45,786 nt of DNA from the NCBI GenBank assembly GCA_049801375.1, contig JBARKJ010000144.1, positions 1-45,786 on the forward strand, read 5' to 3'. Shown here one piece after another: positions 32,875 through 40,791 of the stretch. The notes under the pieces were generated by a model. That model searched no databases. It worked only from the letters and a program-made list of their open reading frames with translations, and was not told the DNA's origin. The stretch comes from JBARKJ01 sp049801375. GTDB lineage: Bacteria > Nitrospirota > JACRHJ01. The translations under genes were made by a program, and so were the position numbers. Within the stretch, counting starts at the first letter, position 1. Every line of letters starts with the position of its first letter.

Positions 32875-32890
32875 ACGAAAGGAGCATGCC

Positions 32891-33679
32891 GTGGAATTAT
32901 CTTTTATGGTAACTCTTATACTCCTTGGTTTAGGCGGCGGATTCCTTTCGGGCCTTTTAGGGCTTGGCGGAGCTATTTTCATGATACCTCTGCTCCTCTA
33001 TGTCCCGCCCATGTTCGGCATCGGGCATCTCGACATGAAGCAGGTGGCCGCTATAAGCATGGTGCAGGTGCTCGCGGCGTCTGTCTCCGGCCTTATCGTG
33101 CATAACAAGAACAAATTCGTCAGCAAGTCGCTTCTCCTGTACATGGGCCTTTTCGGTGCCCTTGGCAACCTGGGAGGGGCGGTATATTCAAAACATGCCA
33201 AAAGCGAGTTCCTGCTGGCCGTCTTCGCCACGATGACCGTAATCGCGGCAGTCATCATGTTCGTGCCCAAACGCGAGCAAGGCGCGGACGTAGCGCCCGA
33301 TGAGTTGAAATTCAACAAGCCCCTTGCATCGGCCATCAGCCTTGCGGTCGGATGCTTCAGCGGCATGGTGGGCGCGGGAGGCGCGTTTGTATTCATCCCC
33401 ATAATGATATATTTGCTGAACATCCCGACCCGCATCGCGATAGGCAGCATGCTTGGCATCGTGTTCCTGAGCGCGCTGATGGGGACCATAGGCAAGTTGA
33501 CCACAGGCCAGATAATATGGCCTTATGCCATAGCCCTCGCGGCAGCCGCGGTGCCCGGAGCGCAGATAGGCGGCAGGGTCAGCAAAAGGGTCCATATCAA
33601 GAACCTTCGCTATGCTATCGCCGGGATTGTCGCCATAGCCGGCATTCGGATGTGGTACCAAGTGTTGAGCGGCCATTAA
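32891..33679 (+). CDS. TauE/SafE-family sulfite or sulfonate exporter
   Basis: The protein has eight or so membrane helices in two homologous halves, each with the TauE Gly-rich motif (GGGFLSGLLGLGGAIFMIPLL and GCFSGMVGAGGAFVFIP). The family moves sulfur-containing anions or related small anions. I chose the GTG at 32891, preceded by AAAGGAG. It follows the regulator by 16 bases and precedes a DsrE gene by 14 bases, placing it in a sulfur-handling operon. The exact substrate is unknown. Confidence 0.93.
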   Translation: MELSFMVTLILLGLGGGFLSGLLGLGGAIFMIPLLLYVPPMFGIGHLDMKQVAAISMVQVLAASVSGLIVHNKNKFVSKSLLLYMGLFGALGNLGGAVYSKHAKSEFLLAVFATMTVIAAVIMFVPKREQGADVAPDELKFNKPLASAISLAVGCFSGMVGAGGAFVFIPIMIYLLNIPTRIAIGSMLGIVFLSALMGTIGKLTTGQIIWPYAIALAAAAVPGAQIGGRVSKRVHIKNLRYAIAGIVAIAGIRMWYQVLSGH

Positions 33680-33693
33680 CCAGGAGGTGCGAA

Positions 33694-34182
33694 ATGGAAG
33701 AGGAAAAAAATAATGTCTCCGCGTGCAGTACGTCGACCCCGTCGTCTCCTGACCGCGTGAAAGCGGAAAAGGTCAGGAAGAACGTATCCGTCATGTGTTT
33801 CAGCGACGAACTATGCCAGGTCTACAACGCCCTTATGACCGCGCTTAGCCTTCTACGCGAGGGGAACAGCGTGGACGTGTTCTTTGGTTCGCGCGGTATA
33901 AACGCCGTACACCGCGAGAAGATAAAGACGTTGAAGTGCCTGCCCGACCAGCCGGAGATTGGCGAGGCGGTACTGAAAAAGATGGACGAGATGAACCTTC
34001 CAAGCGCGGAAGACCTTATGTTTTTCCTAATAGCCGAGAAGGCGCGCGTATGGGCATGTCCTTTGAACAAGGAGCTATTCGACATCAAGGAGAGCGACTT
34101 TTATGACGGAGTCAAGGTCGCGGACCCGGCCACGTATTATAAAGACGTGGTAATGAAGGCGGATATGAACCTGACTTTTTAG
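33694..34182 (+). CDS. DsrE/DsrF-like (DsrE2-type) sulfur-carrier-related protein
   Basis: The 162-residue protein has a polar N-terminal tail (about 30 residues, with one Cys) and a DsrE-like alpha/beta fold: KNVSVMCFSDELCQVYNALMTALSLL, later VWACPLNKELFDI, which holds the Cys expected at the active region. DsrE family members carry or transfer persulfide sulfur. A perfect AGGAGGT site precedes the ATG. The neighbours (TauE, sulfide:quinone oxidoreductase remnant, HdrD-like protein) support a sulfur role. Confidence 0.9.
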   Translation: MEEEKNNVSACSTSTPSSPDRVKAEKVRKNVSVMCFSDELCQVYNALMTALSLLREGNSVDVFFGSRGINAVHREKIKTLKCLPDQPEIGEAVLKKMDEMNLPSAEDLMFFLIAEKARVWACPLNKELFDIKESDFYDGVKVADPATYYKDVVMKADMNLTF

Positions 34183-34199
34183 GATTGCGGGAGGTTCCG

Positions 34200-34426
34200 A
34201 TGAAGAATATAGTTGTCCTCGGAGGCTCTTTTGGAGGGCTCACCGCTTCACTGGAACTCAAGCGGCTTTTGGGCAGGGATGCTGAAATAACAGCGAGGGC
34301 ATGAAGACGAACCTGTCATCCTCGCTTACATTCACAAAGAAGGGCCTTCAATATAAGTTGCTGAAGATAGCCTTTGAAAAGTACTTTCTCTGGAAAATGA
34401 AAAAGGGTTTTAACGGCTTGCCGTAA
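34200..34426 (+). pseudogene. Sulfide:quinone oxidoreductase-like flavoprotein, internally deleted
   Basis: The ATG at 34200 begins NIVVLGGSFGGLTASLELKRLLG, the FAD-binding Rossmann start of an NAD(P)/FAD oxidoreductase. After 34 residues a stop is reached. A second frame then reads a C-terminal segment GLQYKLLKIAFEKYFLWKMKKG like the membrane-binding end of sulfide:quinone oxidoreductases. About 300 residues between are missing, so this is a deletion pseudogene. It lies between DsrE and the Hdr-like genes and shows the operon once had this enzyme. Confidence 0.8.
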
Positions 34427-34585
34427 CAAGATCGTCAACAAGGTTATGTTCTGCTAACTCTTGGTTTTCCGCCGGAAGCTAAAGGAAAGGAAATAACAGA
34501 CCTTGAGGTTATGGAAGCCGCGGGCGGGCAACACTCACCGTCCACTGCCGCATTTATAGCGGCGGCATTCAGCAAGTCAGGGTAG
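34427..34585 (+). other. Open frame without a start after the oxidoreductase remnant
   Basis: The frame continues past the stop at 34424 for about 52 codons (including LTLGFPPEAKGKEITDLEV and GGQHSPSTAAFIAAAF). It has no start and I do not recognise it. It is probably another deletion remnant. Confidence 0.3.
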
Positions 34586-34629
34586 TACCAGAGTCAGACG
34601 GCCCGCCAGGGACATATGAGGAACGTAAA

Positions 34630-35394
34630 ATGAAGTATCTTTGGATGTTTTGCATCATGAGCGTTTCGTGTTTTCTTTTTTACGGAGACTGGATGAGGTT
34701 GGGCTCTTCCTTCCTTCAGACCGCCGCCATCCTTTCGGCTGTTGTTTTCACAGCAGGTTTTTACACGCGGGTTTCTCTATGGTCTGATGTCCCGGTAACA
34801 ACTTTTTTCTCTGCGGACTGCCTTTTTGCAGGCAGGTTATTCAGGCAGGATAAGCTTCGGGGGGCTCTCCTGTTCCTGACGATATGGAGCTTCATGGTGC
34901 TTTTCGCAGGCACGGTTCTGAAATCGCTTGAATATACATTAGTCGTGGACCTCACCTCGTCTAAGGCATTTTCCCTGGCTATGGACCTGGCGGGCGTAAC
35001 GCTATTTTTTACTGTTCTTTTTTACTTTCTCCGAAGGCTCGTGGACAAAAAGGTCAGGAGCATAACTCTGATGGGCGATATCGGGGTACTTGCGGCATTA
35101 ACGCTTATCCTGATTACAGGTTTCATGCTGGAGGGAGCGAGGATGGCGTACCAGCCCGACGCGGACGGGATTTGGTCGCCTATCGGGCTTCTGGTTTCCA
35201 AAGTCATGCGGTTTTCAGGGCAAAAGGATGCTTTAATGTTCCAGGCCGTCCTTTATAATATCCATGCGCTACTCGTTTTTGCGTCCATAGCCTGCGTGCC
35301 ATTTTCAAAGCAGTTCCATATGTTCTCCGCCCAGGCAGTTACATACTGGTCAAAGAAATACGCGGAAAAAAGAAAGCGGCTGATGCATGAATAA
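34630..35394 (+). CDS. NarI/HdrE/DsrM-like cytochrome b-type membrane subunit
   Basis: Five to six membrane helices (for example FMVLFAGTVLKSLEY, FFTVLFYFLRRLV, IGVLAALTLILITGFMLEG) resemble the respiratory nitrate-reductase gamma-subunit family. The last helix has two His exactly 18 apart (NIHALLVFASIACVPFSKQFH), as in NarI-type heme b ligands. The helix that normally holds the partner His residues (RGALLFLTIWSFMVLFAG) has none. So either one or both hemes are absent, or they use other ligands. It overlaps the HdrD-like gene by eight bases, so the two proteins probably form a complex. Confidence 0.82.
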   Translation: MKYLWMFCIMSVSCFLFYGDWMRLGSSFLQTAAILSAVVFTAGFYTRVSLWSDVPVTTFFSADCLFAGRLFRQDKLRGALLFLTIWSFMVLFAGTVLKSLEYTLVVDLTSSKAFSLAMDLAGVTLFFTVLFYFLRRLVDKKVRSITLMGDIGVLAALTLILITGFMLEGARMAYQPDADGIWSPIGLLVSKVMRFSGQKDALMFQAVLYNIHALLVFASIACVPFSKQFHMFSAQAVTYWSKKYAEKRKRLMHE

Positions 35395-36589
35395 AAGAGA
35401 CAATTTCACAAGTTGCCTTAATCCGATGCAGATAGTCGAGCTGGACTCGTGCACGCGCTGCGGCGAGTGCCTGAAGTGGTGCCCCGTCCAGGATGTAACC
35501 GGGAACCCCACGATATCCCCCCCGGAGAAGATAAGGGTATTCAGAGAGTTCATTCACAAGACGGAAGGGTTGAAGGCGCGGCTCCTTGGACCAGCGGCGA
35601 TTGACGACATGGCGCTCCAGGACTTCGTGAAGGCTGTATACGAGTGCACGACTTGCGGCGCGTGCGGTGAGAGGTGCACCGTAGGCATCGATACGCAGAG
35701 GCTCTGGCCTGCGCTCAGGCGCGAGATGGTACGACGCGGACTCGGGCCTGTCGGGGCGCAGGCAAAAATACCTGAGATGATAAGGGATACAGGAAGCCCC
35801 TACGGCAAGCCTGCATCGGAGAGGTTCTCTCCTTGGTTTCCCGAAGGCGTTCGCGTGGCTAAGAAGGCGGCCATCGGGTACTATGCCGGATGCACGGGGG
35901 CTTTCGAGTCGCAGCCGATGGTCCGGGGGGACGCGATAGTGCTGGGCGCTATCGGGCAGCCTTTTACAATGCTGCCGCCGGAGGAGGAGGTATGCTGCGG
36001 GTTCCCGCTTTTTATAACCGGGCAGCATGAACTTCTCGGCGAGCTGGTGAAAAGGCTCGTAGACGGTTACGCCTCTCGTGGAGTAAAGACCCTAATATGC
36101 TCCTGTCCCTGCTGTGTCAACATGATGGTGAAGGACTGGCCGGTTTTCTTTGGAAAAAAACTGCCGTTCAAGATAAGACATATCACCCAGGTCGTCACCT
36201 CAGCCCTCCGGGACGGCAAGATCAAGATAAAGAAAGGCCTCAAGGAAAGGCTCATATATCACGACCCTTGTTATCTGAGCCGGGGTGTCGGCATAATTGA
36301 GGAGCCAAGAGAGGTGCTCAGGCAGATTCCGGGAGCGGAACTCATCGAGTTCGACCATTACGGCCTTAACTCTACCTGTTGCGGCGCGGGTGGAGCGGCC
36401 AGGAAAGTCTTCCACGAGAACGCAATCGCCATGGGTCTAAAAACGATCGATGAAGCCGTAGCTAAGGGTGCGGACAAACTTGTTTACAGCTGCCCGGCCT
36501 GTTACGCAAAAGTCAACGAGGCCATGGAGGGGTATGATAAAAAAATTGAGATAATCGATATAATGGAACTCCTGGCAAGGCAGATTTAA
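35387..36589 (+). CDS. HdrD-like Fe-S oxidoreductase with two CCG domains
   Basis: The N-terminal ferredoxin-like region has two [4Fe-4S] sites, CTRCGECLKWCP and CTTCGACGERC. Two CCG (Cys-rich) domains follow: CCGFPLF with CSCPCC, and CCGAGGAA with CPAC. This is the layout of HdrD/DsrK, which carries a non-cubane cluster that reduces disulfides or related sulfur bonds. With the membrane subunit in front it would link the quinone pool to a thiol/disulfide or sulfur substrate. The substrate is unknown. It probably co-transcribes with the TauE-DsrE genes. Confidence 0.94.
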   Translation: MNKRDNFTSCLNPMQIVELDSCTRCGECLKWCPVQDVTGNPTISPPEKIRVFREFIHKTEGLKARLLGPAAIDDMALQDFVKAVYECTTCGACGERCTVGIDTQRLWPALRREMVRRGLGPVGAQAKIPEMIRDTGSPYGKPASERFSPWFPEGVRVAKKAAIGYYAGCTGAFESQPMVRGDAIVLGAIGQPFTMLPPEEEVCCGFPLFITGQHELLGELVKRLVDGYASRGVKTLICSCPCCVNMMVKDWPVFFGKKLPFKIRHITQVVTSALRDGKIKIKKGLKERLIYHDPCYLSRGVGIIEEPREVLRQIPGAELIEFDHYGLNSTCCGAGGAARKVFHENAIAMGLKTIDEAVAKGADKLVYSCPACYAKVNEAMEGYDKKIEIIDIMELLARQI

Positions 36590-36695
36590 ATTCGTTGGAG
36601 CTAATATGGACCTGCAAATAAGCATCTTCATCTCTTTTTCCGAATCTGCCCCCATCTTCCTGTATAGTTGACCCTGTACACGAACCCGCCGTGTC

Positions 36696-36839
36696 TCACT
36701 CTTTTTTCAGGTCCTCTTTCATCCGTTCGAATTCTTCCCGGTTTATCTCTCCCTTTGCGTACCTCTTCTTCAGAATATCAAGCGGCGTTTCGAAAGCTCT
36801 GTGCGGCTGAATTGAATAATGTTCATCCAGCCGCCTCTT
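36696..36839 (-). pseudogene. SHOCT-domain protein remnant
   Basis: The minus strand reads ETPLDILKKRYAKGEINREEFERMKEDL, a classical SHOCT domain ending at a TGA. Upstream codons stay open but have no start, and the usual membrane helix is missing. It is most likely the 3' remnant of a small SHOCT protein. Confidence 0.5.
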
Positions 36840-36904
36840 TATTTGTCCTTTTTGCTTGACAAGGCTATTCTATGGGTTTATAAGCTACAAAGTTTAAATC
36901 AAAT

Positions 36905-37051
36905 CTAACGAAGGAAGGGGGTGGTCTACGCATGGACGCTGGCCCAGGTCATAGTAAAATAACAGTCTCGCAATATATGCGCAGGCCGGCCACCGGGATT
37001 TTCTCCTCTTAGACAGTCTCTCCAAGTTTCGTCCTTAGGTCTCCTCGCATA
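36905..37051 (+). ncRNA. Dispersed element R2, copy 2 (switch-like RNA and/or micro-ORF)
   Basis: This is homologous to the element at 29395-29520. Stem GGTGGTC (36920-36926) with GGCCACC (36988-36994), plus CGCAT (36929-36933) with ATGCG (36977-36981), form one fold. The middle strand TATGCG-C-AGGCC (36976-36987) can instead pair with the downstream GGTCT...CGCATA (37038-37051). The two partner strands share GGTCT and CGCAT, so they compete. Small open frames follow both copies. Confidence 0.5.
36932..37012 (+). CDS. Possible 26-residue micro-ORF inside element R2 copy 2
   Basis: The ATG at 36932 follows AAGGAAGGGGG and opens 26 codons starting MDAGP and ending with MRRPATGIF. See copy 1: the reading frame is kept and third positions differ. 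The segment TVSQYMRRPAT also resembles the start of CBS-domain sequences, so a remnant of a longer gene is another explanation. Confidence 0.25.
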   Translation: MDAGPGHSKITVSQYMRRPATGIFSS

Positions 37052-37179
37052 AAGCCGCCAATCGATTTATACCTATTTCTAATTTTGCGTTCACGACAGC
37101 ATTTTTAATAGCCCTTATCCCTACGGTAGGGTTTCTGGTATTGATGATTGTCATGGTCATGATCAAAGGATTCTCTTAA
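37039..37179 (+). other. Open frame for a hydrophobic peptide, no canonical start
   Basis: After the R2 element a frame open from 37039 reads AFTTAFLIALIPTVGFLVLMIV and ends at a TAA, one clear membrane helix. No ATG, GTG or TTG lies upstream of the helix in this frame. It could be a remnant of a small membrane protein. Confidence 0.3.
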
Positions 37180-37211
37180 TTGGAGGCTTGAAATAAATTC
37201 GGATTTTTCCC

Positions 37212-37251
37212 TTGACATCGTCATCACTACATGATATTGATTGTGAAAATC
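37212..37251 (+). promoter_or_regulatory. Predicted promoter with Fur/Zur-like operator for the zinc-uptake unit
   Basis: TTGACA at 37212-37217 is followed after 17 bases by a weak TATTGA at 37235-37240. Over the -10, 37233-37251 matches 13 of 19 bases of the classical Fur-family box. An additional dyad with halves TTGTGAAA and GTTTCAAA lies over its right side. Its place before porin and znu genes suggests Zur control. Confidence 0.42.
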
Positions 37252-37330
37252 GGTTTCAAATAAGCGGCAGACAGATCGGTCCGTACAATATTAAATCATC
37301 AATGTGTTATGCTTTACTAGGGGGTTTCAA

Positions 37331-38815
37331 ATGACCAGGTTTGTTGCTAAAACAGCTTTCGCGATAGCATTTTTATTAGCCATTATCCCTTCGGCAGTAT
37401 TCGCCCAGGACGGCGGCCTCTCAACCGCGCCCGCGTCCAATCCCGCGGCTCCCGCAGCGGTTCCAGCGTCCACTCCCGCCGCTCCTGCAACCGACCCGGC
37501 AGCCGTTTCCGCTCCGGCTCCGGTTTCAGGACTTGAGAAATTGGAGAGCGGCTTGCCCTCATGGTTCCCAAAGGTGTTGGGGCTTCAGTTCAACGGGATA
37601 TACCAATACGTGCCCGATTTCCACAGCCCCTACGCGGGAGCTCAAAGCTTTTTAGCTGACCATAAAATAGGCGACGATTTTACGCACGTGTACGGTGTAT
37701 ATCTTGGTTCTCAAGTTACATCTTCGCTCCAGGCCTATCTTGATTTCGAGATGGAAAGAGGCGCGGGGGTGAGCAAGGGACAGGGGCTTGCCGGCTATAT
37801 CAATGGGGACGCCATCAGGGCTGCGTCCGCGAAACTCGGGGACGGCCCGTATGTCGCGCGCGCATACTTGCGCTATTTCCATGCACTCTCCGCCGGAAAC
37901 GAAAAGATTGAACGGGCTCAGGACCAGCTACCCGGAAACGAGCCGGTCAGCAGGATCGACATAAAGGCTGGGCTGCTGGCTTCAACCGACGACTTCGACC
38001 TGAACCGCTACGCCAACAACAACCGCACCCAGTTCTTCAACTACTCGTTTCTTTACAATCCCGCATGGGACTTCGCTGCGGATACCAGGGGCTACACCTA
38101 CGGTATCGCCGCCGCCCTCGTCAAGCCGGCTTACCGGCTTGCCTACGGGTGCTACATGGTCCCCAAGGCCGCAAACGGCAGCGTATTCGATGATAATGTC
38201 ATCCGGGCCCAGGGCAACAATTTGGAACTCACCCTTAAACCAAACGCCAAGGGGACGGTCGTGCGTATCCTTGGCTACTTAAACCAGGCGCGCATGGGCA
38301 ACTATGCGGAGGCGATAGAAAAAGGACGGATTACATCGACGACTCCCGATATCAAAGCCAACGAGAAGCCGGGGCGCACCAAGTACGGCTTCGGCATCAA
38401 TGTTGAGCAGCCCCTTGCGGACGACGGCGAAACGGGTATCTTCGGGAGGGCGGGCTGGAACGACGGCCATAACGAGTCCTTTATGTACACGGAAGTGGAC
38501 CGGCACTTGAGCCTCGGCGCACAGGTGTGCGGAATACACTGGAGCCGTGCCGACGACCGGATGGGAGTCGCTTACGGGGTAAACGGGCTATCGCCTCAGC
38601 ACAAGGATTACCTTGCGGCGGGCGGCCTGGGGATGTTAATCGGCGACGGCAAACTGAACTACGGCCTGGAGCAGATAACGGAGGCCTACTACCGCATACA
38701 GGCAGGCCCGTATTTGCAGTTTACGCCGGATTTTCAGTTCATCCAGAACCCCGGATACAACAAGGACAGGGGGCCGGTATTTGTTTATTCCCTGCGCGCA
38801 AGACTTAGCATTTGA
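37331..38815 (+). CDS. Outer-membrane porin (carbohydrate-selective OprB/AlgE-like)
   Basis: A signal peptide (residues 1-25, AVFAQ) is followed by an Ala/Pro-rich linker of about 35 residues and a barrel domain. The barrel starts GLQFNGIYQYVPDFHSPYAG and ends in VFVYSLRARLSI, a typical barrel C-terminus. Motifs such as YLRYFHAL and KAGLLASTDDFDLNRYANN are seen in OprB/alginate-type porins. The ATG at 37331 is preceded by GGGGG and begins the signal peptide; an upstream start at 37304 is less likely. Its place in front of the zinc genes suggests metal-linked rather than sugar-linked expression. Confidence 0.86.
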   Translation: MTRFVAKTAFAIAFLLAIIPSAVFAQDGGLSTAPASNPAAPAAVPASTPAAPATDPAAVSAPAPVSGLEKLESGLPSWFPKVLGLQFNGIYQYVPDFHSPYAGAQSFLADHKIGDDFTHVYGVYLGSQVTSSLQAYLDFEMERGAGVSKGQGLAGYINGDAIRAASAKLGDGPYVARAYLRYFHALSAGNEKIERAQDQLPGNEPVSRIDIKAGLLASTDDFDLNRYANNNRTQFFNYSFLYNPAWDFAADTRGYTYGIAAALVKPAYRLAYGCYMVPKAANGSVFDDNVIRAQGNNLELTLKPNAKGTVVRILGYLNQARMGNYAEAIEKGRITSTTPDIKANEKPGRTKYGFGINVEQPLADDGETGIFGRAGWNDGHNESFMYTEVDRHLSLGAQVCGIHWSRADDRMGVAYGVNGLSPQHKDYLAAGGLGMLIGDGKLNYGLEQITEAYYRIQAGPYLQFTPDFQFIQNPGYNKDRGPVFVYSLRARLSI

Positions 38816-38928
38816 ACGGCTTAGGCAAGATCGGTCTTTCAGACCACGGCTTCCGGCATCACCCTATCCCGGCAAGGCGTACAAGGTTTTATTTTGACAT
38901 TTGGACTATATTGTGGCAGAGTTTTCAA

Positions 38929-39195
38929 ATGCGCAAGGGGATATTCTTACTATTAGCATATGCGTTCCTTCTCGCCACGATGGTCGCCGTCGGCCACTTC
39001 CATGACGACGGATGCGACCATGACGGCTGCCCCAAATGCATAGTCCTGCACCATTCAAAATCGCCGGACATAGTTTTTGAGAATATAGACTTTGCACCGA
39101 AGATTGCGGCAATTGATTATGTAATCCTTCAAGCCAATTACAATTTTCCCGTCAGGCAGATAACTCCGTCAGAAATTAGACCGCCTACAGCTTAA
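38929..39195 (+). CDS. Small His/Cys-rich secreted or membrane-tethered protein
   Basis: The 88-residue protein has a hydrophobic N-terminus (IFLLLAYAFLLATMVAVG), directly followed by HFHDDGCDHDGCPKC and later VLHHSK. That is five His and three Cys in about 25 residues, a clear metal-binding composition. A longer frame exists upstream, but the ATG at 38929 starts the signal-like segment. The ribosome site is weak. It lies between the porin and the outer-membrane protein of the zinc unit, so a periplasmic zinc-binding role is plausible. I know no named family. Confidence 0.62.
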   Translation: MRKGIFLLLAYAFLLATMVAVGHFHDDGCDHDGCPKCIVLHHSKSPDIVFENIDFAPKIAAIDYVILQANYNFPVRQITPSEIRPPTA

Positions 39196-39266
39196 CCTCT
39201 GTCCAAGTATTCCCGAAAATTATAATCCAGGTTTGAACTTACCTTATTTCCTTTAAAGGAGGCATT

Positions 39267-40769
39267 ATGAGGCTACGGACAACCCTGCTTGCTCTTTTTA
39301 TTTTTTCATTCGTTTTCAGCGGTCTCGCATATGCGGACGATATTGATTCAAGGCTGAAGGCGATGGAGGATACTTTAAAAGGGCAGCAGGAACAGATACA
39401 GGAACAGCAGAAGGTCATTAACGAACTTAAGGAGGAGCTGTCCGCAATCAAGGCCGCGCCCGCGGCGATACAGGTAGCGAATACCCCCATGTCTACTCCG
39501 GCAACCGAAGCGCCCGTAGCGGCTGCGTCGGAATCTTCTCCCGCAGCGGCGTCTCCAGAGGCAAATGCGCCGAAGACAAGTGGGGTACAGGAGCAGGTGC
39601 AGGAGCTGAGTGATAAGGTGAACGATATAGCCGAGGCGCAGAGGAAGGTCCTGCCGAGCGAGTTCAACCCGTCCATCGGGTTGGTGGGCGAGACGATATT
39701 CTCCTACCGCAACAGGCCTTCCTCGCAGACGGGCAGCGCACGGCCCGGCGGGTTCGATGCGTTTCAGCGTTCTGTGGAGTTGAACCTGGCCGGGTCCGTT
39801 GACCCGTTCGCAAGCGCCTATGTGGTGGCCAACGCCACAGCAGATGCCGCCACCGGCGAATCTACTTTCGGCGTCGAAGAGGCGGCGCTTCAGACCGAGA
39901 CGCTTCCGTACAACCTGACGCTGAAGGCTGGCCGGTTCTTCGGCGAGTTCGGACGCCTGGGATATATCCACGACCACGAACTGCCATTCGTTAACCGTCC
40001 GCTCGTACTCGCCGAGTATATCGGGGGCGAGTCGAGAACTGACGGGGCACAGATCAACTGGCTGCTGCCTTTAGAGCGGTATGTCAGCCTCACGGTGGGA
40101 GCTGGCAACCAGTTCGGAGGCGACAACCCTCCCAACGACGTCGGCGAGTTCCGTCATCTGGACGGCTGGAACTATTTCGGACGCCTGTCTTCTGATTTTG
40201 ATGTCACGCCCGATATTTCGTTTGAACCAGGCATCTCCGGCCTGTGGAACCCGGAGACTAACGGACAGTGGGCTTCACCTGGCAATGTTAATCCCCCGTT
40301 TCCTACGGTAGGCGGCAACACGTTTACCGAAAGGGAGCGGCGCCTGTACGGTGCGGATTTGACGTTCAACTATAAGCCCCTCAGGAACAACCAGTTCCAG
40401 AGCCTTGTCTGGGGCACGGAGGTGCTATACAGCGACAATCGGTACGATGTGGGCCCTTCAGGCGGCCCGGTTTTATCAACAAAGAATGTCGGCTCCACGG
40501 GCCTGTACTCGTATGCCACATATAAGTGGAGCCGGGAGTGGTCTGCGGGGTTCCTGTATGAGTGGCTGGAGAATATGGTGGACAAGCACGACAAAACCTC
40601 CGCCTACTCCCCATATATCACCTGGGCCACAAGCCATTGGGACCAGCTGCGCCTTCAGTATACGTACACCGACCACAACGCCGAGTCCGGCCTGCGCCCC
40701 GACCATGCCGTCTATTTGCAGTGGGCATGGATAATCGGCTCGCACTCTCACGGCTGGCAGCAACGCTAA
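39267..40769 (+). CDS. Outer-membrane beta-barrel protein with N-terminal coiled coil, zinc-operon type
   Basis: A signal peptide (to about residue 24) precedes a short coiled coil (RLKAMEDTLKGQQEQIQEQQ). An Ala/Pro-rich linker and a second coil follow, then a large beta-barrel domain (FNPSIGLVGETIFSYRNR, GRFFGEFGRLGYIHDHELPF). The last residues are GSHSHGWQQR rather than the usual terminal Phe. Proteins of this type occur beside znuABC in several phyla and are presumed to admit metal. AAAGGAGG precedes the ATG. It is 22 bases from znuA. Confidence 0.85.
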   Translation: MRLRTTLLALFIFSFVFSGLAYADDIDSRLKAMEDTLKGQQEQIQEQQKVINELKEELSAIKAAPAAIQVANTPMSTPATEAPVAAASESSPAAASPEANAPKTSGVQEQVQELSDKVNDIAEAQRKVLPSEFNPSIGLVGETIFSYRNRPSSQTGSARPGGFDAFQRSVELNLAGSVDPFASAYVVANATADAATGESTFGVEEAALQTETLPYNLTLKAGRFFGEFGRLGYIHDHELPFVNRPLVLAEYIGGESRTDGAQINWLLPLERYVSLTVGAGNQFGGDNPPNDVGEFRHLDGWNYFGRLSSDFDVTPDISFEPGISGLWNPETNGQWASPGNVNPPFPTVGGNTFTERERRLYGADLTFNYKPLRNNQFQSLVWGTEVLYSDNRYDVGPSGGPVLSTKNVGSTGLYSYATYKWSREWSAGFLYEWLENMVDKHDKTSAYSPYITWATSHWDQLRLQYTYTDHNAESGLRPDHAVYLQWAWIIGSHSHGWQQR

Positions 40770-40791
40770 AAAGGAAAAAGGAGAAGTCTCT

